Shown piece by piece: positions 50,191 to 59,414 of a stretch of DNA of 64,000 nt. The stretch's first letter is position 1; every line of letters starts with the position of its first letter. The notes under the pieces are model-generated. The model saw nothing but the letters and a program-made list of their open reading frames with translations, did not search any database and had not been told where the DNA came from. A program made the translations under genes and the position numbers. Origin of the DNA: Reinekea marina (lineage in GTDB: Bacteria > Pseudomonadota > Gammaproteobacteria > Pseudomonadales > Natronospirillaceae); assembly GCF_030409715.1 (NCBI RefSeq), contig NZ_JAUFQI010000001.1:2282501-2346500 (forward strand), given 5' to 3'.

Positions 50191-52026
50191 ATGAAAAAGC
50201 TTCCCGTAATAGTCGGTTTTGGTGGAATAAACACAGCAGGACGTGCTTCCATGCATCATGCCCACAAGCGCATGGTTCATGATGCATTAGATGATTCAAC
50301 CATGAAAAACACTTGGGAAGACTTAGCCACATTGATGGGCTTAGATCGCAATGCGGATGATTTCAAAGAGCAAGCTCTCAAAGGCACACTTATTCGCAAA
50401 ATCGAATCCACTTTATACGATCCTGATAAAGTTCAATCCGCGAAACAAGGCGAATTTAACACCGACGCCACGCGAAATTTCAACGTCAAAAAAGGGCATC
50501 TTCCTGAAACTATTCCGGAGAATTGGAGTGTAACTGAAATTGATGCAAAAACGGTCAATGTAACCATTAAAGGCCCGATCACTGCAGTCATTCCTGATAA
50601 TTACAAAGCAAAAGTCAGCAGTGCTGGCCAATTACCCACCGGATTTGACCCAAGCAGTTATTATAACTCGGCACACCACCCTCGCGGACTACAAATGACA
50701 GTTTTTGGTGCTTCCGATGCTATTCAATCTATCGGTATTGATTGGTCAAACATCGTGGACCATATCTCACCTGATGCAATTTCTGTTTACGCAGGTTCTG
50801 CTGTAGGCCAAACCGATCAATACGGTTTAAAAGGGCTTTATCAAGCTGGCTATAACGGAAAACGCACCACCTCAAAAATGATGCCATTGGCATTACCTGA
50901 AATGGCCGCCGATTTTGTGAACAGCTATATCATTAACAGCGTTGGTAATACGGGTTCAAATGCAGGTGCTTGCGCTACTTTTTTATATAACCTTCGCCAA
51001 GGGTTAATCGACATTCAGTCAGGGCAATGTCGCGTTGCCATTGTAGGCAACTCAGAAGCACCCATCGTTCCAGAGATTATGGAAGGCTTCCGCGTAATGG
51101 GAGCGCTGGCTGAAGATGAGCAATTAAAGCAACTTGATGGAACTGAAACAGCCAATAATCGCCGAGCTTGCCGACCGTTCTCTTCTAACGCTGGGTTTAC
51201 CATGGCCGAGTCGGCACAATTTATTATGCTCATGGACGATGAGCTAGCCTTAGAGTTAGGCGCTACGGTATTTGGTTCTGTAGCCGATGTGTTTGTGAAT
51301 GCAGATGGCAATAAAAAGTCGATCTCAGGTCCTGGCGTCGGAAATTACATTACTATGGCAAAAACTACCGCTCTTGCTCAGGCCATTTTAGGTGATGAGT
51401 TAGACAAAACATTTGTCATGGCACATGGTACAGGTACCCCGCAAAACCGAGTCACTGAATCACATATTGCCAATGAAGTTGCAAAGTCATTTAAAATTAA
51501 CAACTGGGCCGTCTCTGCAGTGAAATCGTACGTTGGCCATTCACTAGGACCGGCCGCTGCAGACCAAATTACCGCCGCGCTTGGGGTATGGCACACAGGT
51601 TTTGTTCCTGGCATCAAAACCATTGACCACATCGCCGATGATGTTTTAGATTCAAATCTGAACATCTTAATGGATCATCACGCTGTAGGTGAGCACGGCG
51701 CTGAGATGTTGGGTACCGTAATTAATTCGAAGGGGTTTGGCGGCAACAATGCCAGTGCATTAATATTATCGCCGGAAAAAACTAAGGCATTAATGAAGCA
51801 GCGCCATGGTGAAAAGTCATTCACCAAATACCAAGTGCGCAATGAAAACGTTCTTGAGCAACAAGCCAAATTCGATGAAAATACACGCCTTAATGGATTG
51901 TCAGTAACCTATTCATTTGGCGAATCGGTGATGAGCGATAAAGACATCAGCTTCGACCAAGAGTCTTTTAAACTCAGTGAGTTTAAAAATAAAATTAAGC
52001 TGCCTAACTCAAACCCGTTTATTTAA
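50191..52026 (+). CDS. fabY: beta-ketoacyl-ACP synthase FabY
   Basis: Resembles the Pseudomonas FabY, which condenses acetyl-CoA and malonyl-ACP to start fatty-acid synthesis in place of FabH. The 611-residue thiolase-fold protein has the catalytic triad Cys261 (SNAGACATF), His412 (AHGTGTPQNR) and His450 (KSYVGHSLGP). It carries a long N-terminal insertion between VIVGFGGINTAGR and the body (about 20-195), a FabY trait not seen in FabB/FabF. AAGAGACGG precedes the ATG loosely. It ends at a bidirectional terminator. Confidence 0.88.
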   Translation: MKKLPVIVGFGGINTAGRASMHHAHKRMVHDALDDSTMKNTWEDLATLMGLDRNADDFKEQALKGTLIRKIESTLYDPDKVQSAKQGEFNTDATRNFNVKKGHLPETIPENWSVTEIDAKTVNVTIKGPITAVIPDNYKAKVSSAGQLPTGFDPSSYYNSAHHPRGLQMTVFGASDAIQSIGIDWSNIVDHISPDAISVYAGSAVGQTDQYGLKGLYQAGYNGKRTTSKMMPLALPEMAADFVNSYIINSVGNTGSNAGACATFLYNLRQGLIDIQSGQCRVAIVGNSEAPIVPEIMEGFRVMGALAEDEQLKQLDGTETANNRRACRPFSSNAGFTMAESAQFIMLMDDELALELGATVFGSVADVFVNADGNKKSISGPGVGNYITMAKTTALAQAILGDELDKTFVMAHGTGTPQNRVTESHIANEVAKSFKINNWAVSAVKSYVGHSLGPAAADQITAALGVWHTGFVPGIKTIDHIADDVLDSNLNILMDHHAVGEHGAEMLGTVINSKGFGGNNASALILSPEKTKALMKQRHGEKSFTKYQVRNENVLEQQAKFDENTRLNGLSVTYSFGESVMSDKDISFDQESFKLSEFKNKIKLPNSNPFI

Positions 52027-52040
52027 TAGAAAATAAAAAA

Positions 52041-52063
52041 GGACCGATACTCGGTCCTTTTTT
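52041..52063. terminator. bidirectional terminator after fabY
   Basis: GGACCGA-TAC-TCGGTCC, a 7-base stem with a 3-base loop, flanked by six A on the left and six T on the right. Fits both convergent genes. Confidence 0.9.
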
Positions 52064-52073
52064 CTAGCATACC

Positions 52074-52535
52074 TTACCCTTTGGCATTTTTAGTCAACGC
52101 TAAAAAGCCCCCTAGCGCAATCAATAACAAGGCAGTACTGGTAATTATGGCGACGGGGTAATACAAATTACCGGCCAACTCTAATTGGCTGTACTTAATA
52201 ACCATGATCAGCCCTTCTAATGAAAGTGCGATACACACGGTACCAATAAAGCGCGGAATGGTGCGTCTTAAGCCTACGACAGCGTCTTTTTCCGACTCTT
52301 GATCATGGCTAGAGTATTCACTGTGAATCACTAATGCCAATTCAAATACGGCTAAAGCAATGATCCCAGTATTAATGCCACTTAAGAAAATTTGCATAAT
52401 ATTGGTACCATCTAAAATGCCTTCCAGAACTTTTTTAGCAAGCGAAAAAAGTATTGCCGCGGCTAAACCAAAAAAGATAAAGGTAAAAATTTTAGCGAAA
52501 ATACTGCGTACAACGGAAATCAATTGATCGTTCAT
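52074..52535 (-). CDS. unknown four-helix inner-membrane protein
   Basis: A 153-residue hydrophobic protein with about four membrane helices (about 12-34, 46-67, 93-113, 124-148) separated by an acidic loop (SSHDQESEKDAVV). The topology recalls PsiE-like or YqhA-like proteins, but no diagnostic motif was recognised, so function is open. It is alone between fabY and hda, with a clear ATG start. Confidence 0.65.
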   Translation of the reverse strand: MNDQLISVVRSIFAKIFTFIFFGLAAAILFSLAKKVLEGILDGTNIMQIFLSGINTGIIALAVFELALVIHSEYSSHDQESEKDAVVGLRRTIPRFIGTVCIALSLEGLIMVIKYSQLELAGNLYYPVAIITSTALLLIALGGFLALTKNAKG

Positions 52536-52689
52536 ATCATCCTTACTAATTTAAAATAAATAGTCCTTAGTCAACGCTAAGGATGTCAGAATGATAATGA
52601 AATAAAAAAATATTGGTGAGATGACGTTCAAGAAGTGTTGTAAGCATTGAGTGAAACTTTTGTACGCAATACTTACAAACGTAAAGAAA

Positions 52690-53394
52690 CTATAAGGCTA
52701 AAACTTGTTTTAAGAATGGAATCGTGAGCCGCCGCTTTGCCGCCAGAGATTCAGTATCTAACTTATCAAAGGTCGCGACCAGCTCTTTCATATTCTGATT
52801 ATGGCGGAGAATTAAAAACTCAGCTACTTCGCGCTCTACAACCAATCCTCGTCGCCTCGCTTTCCAAATAACCCAATCAATTCGCTGGTCGTCATCGAGT
52901 TGAGATAATTGTAGAGTTAAACCTGAGCTCAATCGCGATTTTAGGTCAGGCAACTCAATAGGTAACTGCATCGGGCTACAATTACTGCCCACTAAGATCA
53001 TTTTACCGCTGTCGCGCATTCGGTTGTAAAAATGAAAAATCGCTTCCTGCCACTGAGCATTACCGCTAACAAGCTCAATATTATCTAAAGCAATTGCATC
53101 AACCTCATCTAAACCGTCTAATGCCTCTGGTCCAAACTCTAGGCATTCGGCTAATGGCAAATACATGGTAGCCAAACCTTGCAATTGTAAATCGTGAATA
53201 GAGGCCTGCAAAATATGACTCACCCCCACCCCTTCGGCTCCCCAGATTAATATTAGATGGTCGTCTAATCGTGCTAGTGCTTGCCGCAACGTTCCAATCG
53301 CTAGGGCGTTATTGCCCGGCAGATAGTCTTCAAAGACGGCATTATCTTTGAATGTCACATGAAGTGGCATTTGTGGAGTAGCTTGATGAACCAA
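52690..53394 (-). CDS. hda: DnaA regulatory inactivator Hda
   Basis: AAA+ protein that stimulates ATP hydrolysis by DnaA when bound to the sliding clamp, preventing over-initiation. A 234-residue protein with an N-terminal clamp-binding peptide QMPLHV (residues 8-13), a DnaA-like degenerate Walker A (WGAEGVGVSH, lacking the Lys, as in Hda), and an acidic Walker B-like IALDNIE. RLSSGLTLQLSQLDDD is the sensor region. perM lies directly upstream on the same strand. Confidence 0.92.
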   Translation of the reverse strand: MVHQATPQMPLHVTFKDNAVFEDYLPGNNALAIGTLRQALARLDDHLILIWGAEGVGVSHILQASIHDLQLQGLATMYLPLAECLEFGPEALDGLDEVDAIALDNIELVSGNAQWQEAIFHFYNRMRDSGKMILVGSNCSPMQLPIELPDLKSRLSSGLTLQLSQLDDDQRIDWVIWKARRRGLVVEREVAEFLILRHNQNMKELVATFDKLDTESLAAKRRLTIPFLKQVLAL

Positions 53395-54564
53395 TTACTT
53401 TTCCTCTGGACGGTTTAGTTCGTCGTCTGTTTGTTCTTTCGTTACTTCGCTGTCATTGGCGTTGTCGTCTGCATCCGTTAGGCCATTGTCACTGTCGTCC
53501 TCGTCATGGTGATCTGGACCATACAATTCGCTCACGCGATAATTATCGTGCATCTGCCGAACTAAAACCATGATCACGGCCGCAGTAGGTAAGGCTAATA
53601 AAATACCGACAAAACCGAATAATTGTCCGCCCGCCAACACTGCAAATATAACGGCAACGGGATGTAACCCTATTCTATCACCGACAAACTTTGGCGTTAA
53701 TACAGTGCCTTCAAGCGTTTGACCCACACCAAATACAACAGCAACAAGCACCAAGTGAGTAATATCACCAAACTGAAAAAACGCTGCTACTAATGCGGCG
53801 CCAATGCCAACAATCGCACCTAAATACGGTACAACAGAGGCCAGCCCAGCTAACAAACCGATCAATAACCCTAAGTCTAAGCCGATCAACATTAAGCCAA
53901 CTGAATAGATTACAGCCAAAGCCAACATGACCATAAGTTGACCACGGAAAAATGCGCCTAGTGTTTCATGGCAAGCAGACGCTAAATGAGACGATTTTTT
54001 ATAGTAATATCGCGGAATCAAAGCACCAATTTTCGCGATAACATCGTCCCAGTCCCTTAGAAGATAAAACCAAACAACGGGAACCAATACTAAATTACCG
54101 ATGAATCCAATCAGCGCAAAGCTACTTTGAGTCACATTACCGATAATGTTTTTAGCAATATTACCGGTTGCCCCCCAATTCAGTTGCTGGCTGAGTTGAA
54201 GCCAATCTAACTGAGCCAACTCGACACCAAACTTTGCCTCCACCATGGGTATAAAAGTGGATTTAATGTAATTGATTAAGGTCGGAATCAGCTTAATCAA
54301 TTGGTCTATCTGTTCAACTAATGCCGGCACAAGGATGAGACCCGCCAACACAAATACAGCGGTTAGGGCTAAAAACGTCACCACAACACCTTGAGTGCGA
54401 GAAAGCTTCCAAGTTTGCAGTTTATCTACTATAGGGTCCCCCATATAGGCCAATAAAATAGCCGTCAGGAATGGACCTAAGATGGGAGACAATAAACTAA
54501 GCAGCCATATGGATAAGCCCAAACAGGCTAATATAAACCATTTTTGTGAATCGGTGACTTTCAT
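53395..54564 (-). CDS. AI-2E/PerM-family membrane transporter
   Basis: A 389-residue AI-2E (UPF0118) permease-type protein with about eight membrane helices, the family segments LAYMGDPIVDKL, LLAGLASVVPYLGAIVG and LTPKFVGDRIGLHPVAVIFAVLAGG, and an acidic, Asp/Asn-rich C-terminal tail of about 50 residues. Substrate unknown. The ATG at 54564 has AAGGA 7 bases upstream and is preferred to the longer frame from 54621, which would overlap the DUF2066 gene. hda follows directly. Confidence 0.88.
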   Translation of the reverse strand: MKVTDSQKWFILACLGLSIWLLSLLSPILGPFLTAILLAYMGDPIVDKLQTWKLSRTQGVVVTFLALTAVFVLAGLILVPALVEQIDQLIKLIPTLINYIKSTFIPMVEAKFGVELAQLDWLQLSQQLNWGATGNIAKNIIGNVTQSSFALIGFIGNLVLVPVVWFYLLRDWDDVIAKIGALIPRYYYKKSSHLASACHETLGAFFRGQLMVMLALAVIYSVGLMLIGLDLGLLIGLLAGLASVVPYLGAIVGIGAALVAAFFQFGDITHLVLVAVVFGVGQTLEGTVLTPKFVGDRIGLHPVAVIFAVLAGGQLFGFVGILLALPTAAVIMVLVRQMHDNYRVSELYGPDHHDEDDSDNGLTDADDNANDSEVTKEQTDDELNRPEEK

Positions 54565-54574
54565 GCTTCTATCC

Positions 54575-55669
54575 TTAGGGTTGCCACATAAATAACAACT
54601 CATTATCGAGTTGAGCTTCAAGCGTTGTTTCTAATAAAGGAATCAGTTTTTTATCGAGTGCTAGCAAATCGGAGAACTGATTTCTATCACCACTGATCTC
54701 TACATCAAACACAACAGCCGATTCAGACAATGAACTCAGCGTAAGCTGCGTGATCATGTTAATAGACTGCAAATAAGACTCTATAGCCGCTAAAGTTTGG
54801 GCATTTTGCACGTCTTGAATTTTTACGGACACAGCGCCAATTTGATTGGCATCTAAAACGAACGCATATTGCTCGGATAAGCGCTGCGCCACCATATCAA
54901 AGCCTTGTTCGGTAACTTCATCTAAAGTACCGCTAACGGTCGGAAGCCTGATACGCTCGCCTTTAAATAACATTAACCAATCGGCTTTATAACTATCACC
55001 TTCTCCCGTTAATCGACCGGCTAAAATGGCTTCTGGGGCATAACGTTCGGAAGCGGATTGAATATCGCTGGAAAAGAGTCCATAGACATCCGAAAATGAA
55101 ATGCTCAGCGTATCGGTTAAATCCATAATGGGTAACACGATTGGAATTCCGCGCTGTTGCGCATTGGCCAAAATAGTTTCAGCGACCTCTCCAGTTTCAG
55201 AATCAGCCAATATATGATCTTGATTATTGACGCGATCCGCTAACCAAATTAAAACCTCAGGACGCTTTTCACCCCATACTGGCAAACCATTAGCTATTAA
55301 TAAATCGTTTACCAATTTTTTATCAAACTCTAATATCATGGCTTTGGTAGGAATTTTCTCTCCTAACACATTGGTAAAAAACTCACTGCTTTCTACAAAT
55401 CTAAAAGAGCTCAAATAACGATCACCCACGTTCAGAGCATCAACAATATCCGGGCTTTCAGTAATCGATTTAATTCCAGAGACTCGAATAAGTGTTTCTT
55501 TAAAGGCACTTTGTACCGCTTCGGATTGCTCTTTATTATTAGCGTTTAAGCTCACAACCACGGTATTGCGATACAACTCAACCTCGGTGGCTGCTGCACT
55601 AAAGCCACTGACACACGCTAAAAAGGCACTTAACACTAGCACCAAGCTCAGTCGTGATTTGATATTCAT
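54575..55669 (-). CDS. DUF2066 periplasmic protein
   Basis: A 364-residue exported protein of unknown function, recognised as DUF2066 from its place beside PerM-Hda and purM and its two-part pattern: an N-terminal half with VVVSLNANNKEQSEAVQSAF-type repeats and GLPVWGEKRPEVLIWLA, and a C-terminal half rich in alternating strands. A signal peptide of about 26 residues ends near SAAA. purM is divergent. Confidence 0.78.
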   Translation of the reverse strand: MNIKSRLSLVLVLSAFLACVSGFSAAATEVELYRNTVVVSLNANNKEQSEAVQSAFKETLIRVSGIKSITESPDIVDALNVGDRYLSSFRFVESSEFFTNVLGEKIPTKAMILEFDKKLVNDLLIANGLPVWGEKRPEVLIWLADRVNNQDHILADSETGEVAETILANAQQRGIPIVLPIMDLTDTLSISFSDVYGLFSSDIQSASERYAPEAILAGRLTGEGDSYKADWLMLFKGERIRLPTVSGTLDEVTEQGFDMVAQRLSEQYAFVLDANQIGAVSVKIQDVQNAQTLAAIESYLQSINMITQLTLSSLSESAVVFDVEISGDRNQFSDLLALDKKLIPLLETTLEAQLDNELLFMWQP

Positions 55670-55856
55670 ACCCTACTCCGAATGCATTTTAAAATGGCTA
55701 AAAACCGCTATTGTGACAGAGCGTAACCAAAAATACAGCGATCTGTGTAACAAACTAAAAAACTGACCGATTAGACATGCTGATTAACGCTAAAGACGCT
55801 GTTACAATCCGCGCGCCATTAAGGCTGGTGATCATTTTTCATTCTTGGAGCCCTTC

Positions 55857-56912
55857 ATGACCGACCAAAACAAGCCATCATTAAGCTATAAAGACGCAGG
55901 TGTTGATATCGACGCTGGTAATGCTCTCGTTGAACGTATTAAAGGGACAGTGAAAGCAACTCGACGCCCAGAAGTAATAGGCGGCATCGGTGGTTTTGGA
56001 GCTTTGTGTAAAATACCAAAAGGCTATGAAAGCCCTGTACTCGTCTCTGGTACAGACGGCGTAGGCACCAAATTAAAGCTGGCAATGGATCTTGATCACC
56101 ACGATACCATTGGTATAGATCTAGTGGCCATGTGTGTGAATGACTTAATCGTGTGTGGTGCAGAACCACTATTCTTCTTAGATTATTATGCAACTGGAAA
56201 GCTAAGTGTTGATATTGCTAGCCGAGTTGTCGCTGGTATTGGTGAGGGTTGCCAACAAGCCAATTGCTCGTTAGTGGGTGGTGAAACGGCCGAAATGCCC
56301 GGAATGTACCAAGGTGAAGACTACGATTTAGCTGGGTTTTGTACCGGCGTCGTTGAAGAAAACGCCATCTTAGATGGCAGCAAAGTAGCTGAAGGAGATG
56401 TCGTAATTGGCTTACCTTCAAGCGGCCCTCACTCAAATGGGTATTCATTAATACGCAAAGTATTAGAAGTATCTGGTGAATCGACCGACCAACCTTTAGG
56501 CGAAACAACCTTAGCAAAAGCACTCATGGCGCCAACGACTATCTATGTGAAACCAATTTTAGAGTTGTTAAAAAGCCAACCAGTGCATGCAATATCTCAC
56601 ATCACCGGTGGCGGCTTCTACGAAAATCTACCTCGCGTTCTGCCTGATAACTGCAGTATTCGCATTGATGCCAACGCTTGGCAAGCGCCTGACGTGTTTA
56701 ACTGGTTGCAAGAAAAAGGCAACATTACTGATACTGAAATGTTCCGAACGTTCAACTGTGGTATCGGTTTAGCATTAGTCGTACCGGCCACGGCGCAGCA
56801 GTCGGTAATGGATTCACTATCGGCTATGGATCAAAAGCCAGTCGTCATTGGTGCTATTGAAGCTCTACAAGGCGAAGGCGAACGCGTACTTATTGATGGC
56901 ATAAACGGTTAA
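55857..56912 (+). CDS. purM: phosphoribosylformylglycinamidine cyclo-ligase
   Basis: Fifth step of purine synthesis, ATP-dependent ring closure to AIR. In 351 residues: [13 protein letters not shown] (about 39-51), [13 protein letters not shown] (the ATP/substrate loop), [10 protein letters not shown] with the metal-binding DxxxMxx[13 protein letters not shown] and [11 protein letters not shown]. The ATG at 55857 has GGAG 6 bases upstream; an in-frame TTG at 55845 overlaps this site. purN starts on its stop codon (TAATG). Confidence 0.97.
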   Translation: MTDQNKPSLSYKDAGVDIDAGNALVERIKGTVKATRRPEVIGGIGGFGALCKIPKGYESPVLVSGTDGVGTKLKLAMDLDHHDTIGIDLVAMCVNDLIVCGAEPLFFLDYYATGKLSVDIASRVVAGIGEGCQQANCSLVGGETAEMPGMYQGEDYDLAGFCTGVVEENAILDGSKVAEGDVVIGLPSSGPHSNGYSLIRKVLEVSGESTDQPLGETTLAKALMAPTTIYVKPILELLKSQPVHAISHITGGGFYENLPRVLPDNCSIRIDANAWQAPDVFNWLQEKGNITDTEMFRTFNCGIGLALVVPATAQQSVMDSLSAMDQKPVVIGAIEALQGEGERVLIDGING

Positions 56913-57568
56913 TGATGAAACGAATAGTTGTGCTCATCAGCGGCGGCGGTAGCAACCTCCAAACCATATTAGATAACTGTCTATCGGGTGAGATTAATGG
57001 GCGTGTTGAAGCGGTTATTTCAAACCGCCCAGACGCATATGGATTGGTACGAGCTAAGCGCTACGGCTGTGAAGCCATTACCTTAGACCATAAACAATTT
57101 ACCAGCCGAGAAGCGTTTGATGAGCAGCTTCAAGCAACCATCGATGAATTCAGCCCAGACTTAGTGGTTTTGGCTGGGTTCATGCGCATTTTAACGCCCG
57201 AGTTTGTTCAAGCCTACTTGGGGAAGATGATTAACATACACCCATCTTTACTGCCCAAATACCCCGGGCTACACACACACAAAAGAGCATTGGAAGCCGG
57301 TGACAAAGAAGCCGGAGCAACCGTTCATTTTGTAACGCCGGAATTAGATGGTGGCCCCCCTATTTTGCAAGGCAAAGTGCCCATTTTACCTAAAGATGAA
57401 GAGCTCGATCTTGCCAAACGCGTTATAGCGATAGAGCATGTTATTTACCCCAAAGTGGTGGGTTGGTTTTGCGAAGAACGCTTAACCCTGGCTGAAGGTG
57501 ACGTAATCTTTGCAGGTAAAACACTTCAAATACCGCTGACATTAGATGATACTAACGCCACCAAGTAA
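56912..57568 (+). CDS. purN: phosphoribosylglycinamide formyltransferase (N10-formyl-THF)
   Basis: Third step of purine synthesis, formyl transfer to GAR. A 218-residue protein with GGGSNLQTILD (P-site loop, about 11-21), and the catalytic Asn/His/Asp in INIHPSLLPKYPG and TPELDGGPPI. Two ATGs (56912, 56915) could serve; the first overlaps the purM stop. The gene is coupled to purM and followed after 19 bases by the DUF3108 gene. Confidence 0.96.
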   Translation: MMKRIVVLISGGGSNLQTILDNCLSGEINGRVEAVISNRPDAYGLVRAKRYGCEAITLDHKQFTSREAFDEQLQATIDEFSPDLVVLAGFMRILTPEFVQAYLGKMINIHPSLLPKYPGLHTHKRALEAGDKEAGATVHFVTPELDGGPPILQGKVPILPKDEELDLAKRVIAIEHVIYPKVVGWFCEERLTLAEGDVIFAGKTLQIPLTLDDTNATK

Positions 57569-57587
57569 AACTAATTGGATTTCTTGA

Positions 57588-58313
57588 ATGGCGTTACACT
57601 TTTTCAAAACTGTATTTACCTTTCTAGGGATTGCGATAGGCAGCATTGCCTTTGCAGCAGACCCGCTTTTGCCATTTGAAGCCAAACTTAAAGCTACTCG
57701 CTTTGGCGCTGTAGATGTCCATTTAACTGGTACGATGTACCTGCGTACAAAAGACAATCAGTGGGAATTTGCTTTAAACGCCAAAAAAGGCGGCATTTCA
57801 ACCCAAGAAGTATCTAAGGGTACATTACTTCAAGACAACCGGTTTTTGCCAACCAGCTATAATAAGAAAGCCCGTGTTTTCCTAATTAAAGAAGACATTG
57901 AGTGGCGTTTTGATTGGCCAAAAAACAAGGTAACTGGCCAAGTCAAAAAAGATAAGCTAAGCCACACAATCAAAGCCAATACCTTTGACCCTTTAAGTTA
58001 TCAGTTAGCATTAAGGCAACAATTGAAAACAGGTGCTACCGAGCTCAATGTCATTAATTTGCGTTACAAAAACCCTGAACCTCATCGGTTTGAAGTAATT
58101 GGTGAAGAACTCCTCGACGTCGACGGTGATTTAATTTATACGAAAATTGTAAAACAAGTACAACCGCAGAAAAAAGACACCAAATATTTGATCTGGGTTG
58201 CACCTGAGCTTGATTATATTACGTTAAAATTTGCAAGCTATAGGAAAGGCAAGTTAAAAGATTTGGTTGAAGTGGAGTCGCTTACTATCAATGGTCAGCC
58301 AATCAATCTCTAA
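57588..58313 (+). CDS. DUF3108 periplasmic protein
   Basis: A 241-residue exported protein; signal peptide about 1-24 (cleavage after FAFA-like IAFA). Family segments: LPFEAKLKATRFG, GTMYLRTKDNQWEFALNAKKGGI and a C-terminal strand-rich half with VAPELDYITLKFASYR. DUF3108 proteins commonly follow purN in Pseudomonas and relatives and may adopt a lipocalin-like or beta-rich fold; function is unknown. The stop at 58311-58313 is followed by the leader hairpin of the next gene. Confidence 0.82.
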   Translation: MALHFFKTVFTFLGIAIGSIAFAADPLLPFEAKLKATRFGAVDVHLTGTMYLRTKDNQWEFALNAKKGGISTQEVSKGTLLQDNRFLPTSYNKKARVFLIKEDIEWRFDWPKNKVTGQVKKDKLSHTIKANTFDPLSYQLALRQQLKTGATELNVINLRYKNPEPHRFEVIGEELLDVDGDLIYTKIVKQVQPQKKDTKYLIWVAPELDYITLKFASYRKGKLKDLVEVESLTINGQPINL

Positions 58314-58317
58314 CTTG

Positions 58318-58360
58318 CCTATATTTACATTTAACCACTCGGCCAGTGGGTAAACATAGG
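58318..58360 (+). promoter_or_regulatory. hairpin sequestering the ldhA ribosome-binding site
   Basis: CCTATATTTAC (58318-58328) pairs with GTAAACATAGG (58350-58360), one mismatch, then after a 6-base bulge CCACT (58335-58339) pairs with AGTGG (58345-58349) around the loop CGGCC. The last two G of the 3' arm belong to the AGGA (58358-58361) that lies 7 bases before the ATG. The structure starts 5 bases after the DUF3108 stop and could act as terminator, translational switch, or both. Confidence 0.6.
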
Positions 58361-58368
58361 AATTCGCC

Positions 58369-59364
58369 ATGAGAGTTGCCGTATTCAGCAGCAAGCCATA
58401 CGATGAAAACCATTTAATCCAAGCCAATAAACACAACCATCACTTTTCTTTTTTTGAATCCCATTTAGATGAAACCACTGTCGCACTTTCTCAAGGCTTT
58501 GACGCGGTTTGTTGCTTTGTAAACGACACGCTTAATGCAGACGTCATAAAACACCTAGAAGATAACGGTATAAAACTTATAGCTATGCGCTGCGCAGGCT
58601 TTAACAATGTCGATTTAGAGGCCGCACAAAAAGCCAACATCACAGTAACCCGAGTACCTGAGTATTCTCCCTATGCAGTAGCAGAGCATGCGGTAGCGCT
58701 CATTCTTGCGCTAAACCGCAACATCCATCGAGCCTATAATCGAGTTCGTGAAAACAATTATGCACTCGACGGTCTCATGGGGTTTGATTTGCATGGCAAA
58801 ACAATTGGTGTGATCGGCACAGGCAAAATTGGTTTAGCCTTTATTAAAATCATGCGTGGGTTTGGCTGTACGGTAAATTGCTATGACCCATACCCAAACC
58901 CTGAAATAACGCCTGTAATGGCAAACTATGTTGGGCTAGAAAAAATATGGACTGACAGTGATATCGTTTCATTACACTGCCCATTAATGGACGCTACCAA
59001 CCACATGATTAATCAGGAAACACTGGCCCAAATGAAAGACGGTGTTACCCTAATTAATACCAGCCGAGGCGGCCTAATAGACACTGGCGCTGTTATATCA
59101 GCATTAAAAAGTGGGAAAATAGGTAATTTAGGGTTAGATGTTTATGAGGAAGAGGCCGAGCTGTTTTTCGAAAACAATTCCAATAAGATTCTGTACGATG
59201 ATCAATTAGCACGGTTACTGTCATTTCTTAATGTGATTGTAACCGGACACCAAGCTTTTTTTACCGCTGAAGCCTTAACGGCCATTGCCCAAGTTACTCT
59301 GAACAATATTGATGGATTTACCGAAGGAAACTTCGACACAATATTTCAAGTAAACGCCGAGTAA
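58369..59364 (+). CDS. ldhA: D-lactate dehydrogenase/2-hydroxyacid dehydrogenase
   Basis: NAD-dependent D-2-hydroxyacid dehydrogenase, likely fermentative D-lactate formation. In 331 residues: GVIGTGKIG (about 144-152, the NAD loop), catalytic Arg in NTSRGGLID, Glu in GLDVYEEEAELFFEN and His in VTGHQAFFT. The MRCAGFNNVDLEAA and YAVAEHAVALILALNR segments are typical of LdhA. Its ribosome-binding site lies in a leader hairpin. malate synthase G is convergent; a GC-rich hairpin separates them. Confidence 0.92.
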   Translation: MRVAVFSSKPYDENHLIQANKHNHHFSFFESHLDETTVALSQGFDAVCCFVNDTLNADVIKHLEDNGIKLIAMRCAGFNNVDLEAAQKANITVTRVPEYSPYAVAEHAVALILALNRNIHRAYNRVRENNYALDGLMGFDLHGKTIGVIGTGKIGLAFIKIMRGFGCTVNCYDPYPNPEITPVMANYVGLEKIWTDSDIVSLHCPLMDATNHMINQETLAQMKDGVTLINTSRGGLIDTGAVISALKSGKIGNLGLDVYEEEAELFFENNSNKILYDDQLARLLSFLNVIVTGHQAFFTAEALTAIAQVTLNNIDGFTEGNFDTIFQVNAE

Positions 59365-59378
59365 TCAGCCGAAAATAA

Positions 59379-59407
59379 TCGCGCCCTAGCATTTGCCTAA
59401 GGCGCGA
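59379..59407. terminator. hairpin between ldhA and glcB
   Basis: TCGCGCC (59379-59385) and GGCGCGA (59401-59407) form a perfect 7-base stem, extended inward by three further pairs after one mismatch. The minus strand continues TATTTTCGG, so it suits glcB better than ldhA. Confidence 0.6.
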
Positions 59408-59414
59408 AACTTGG

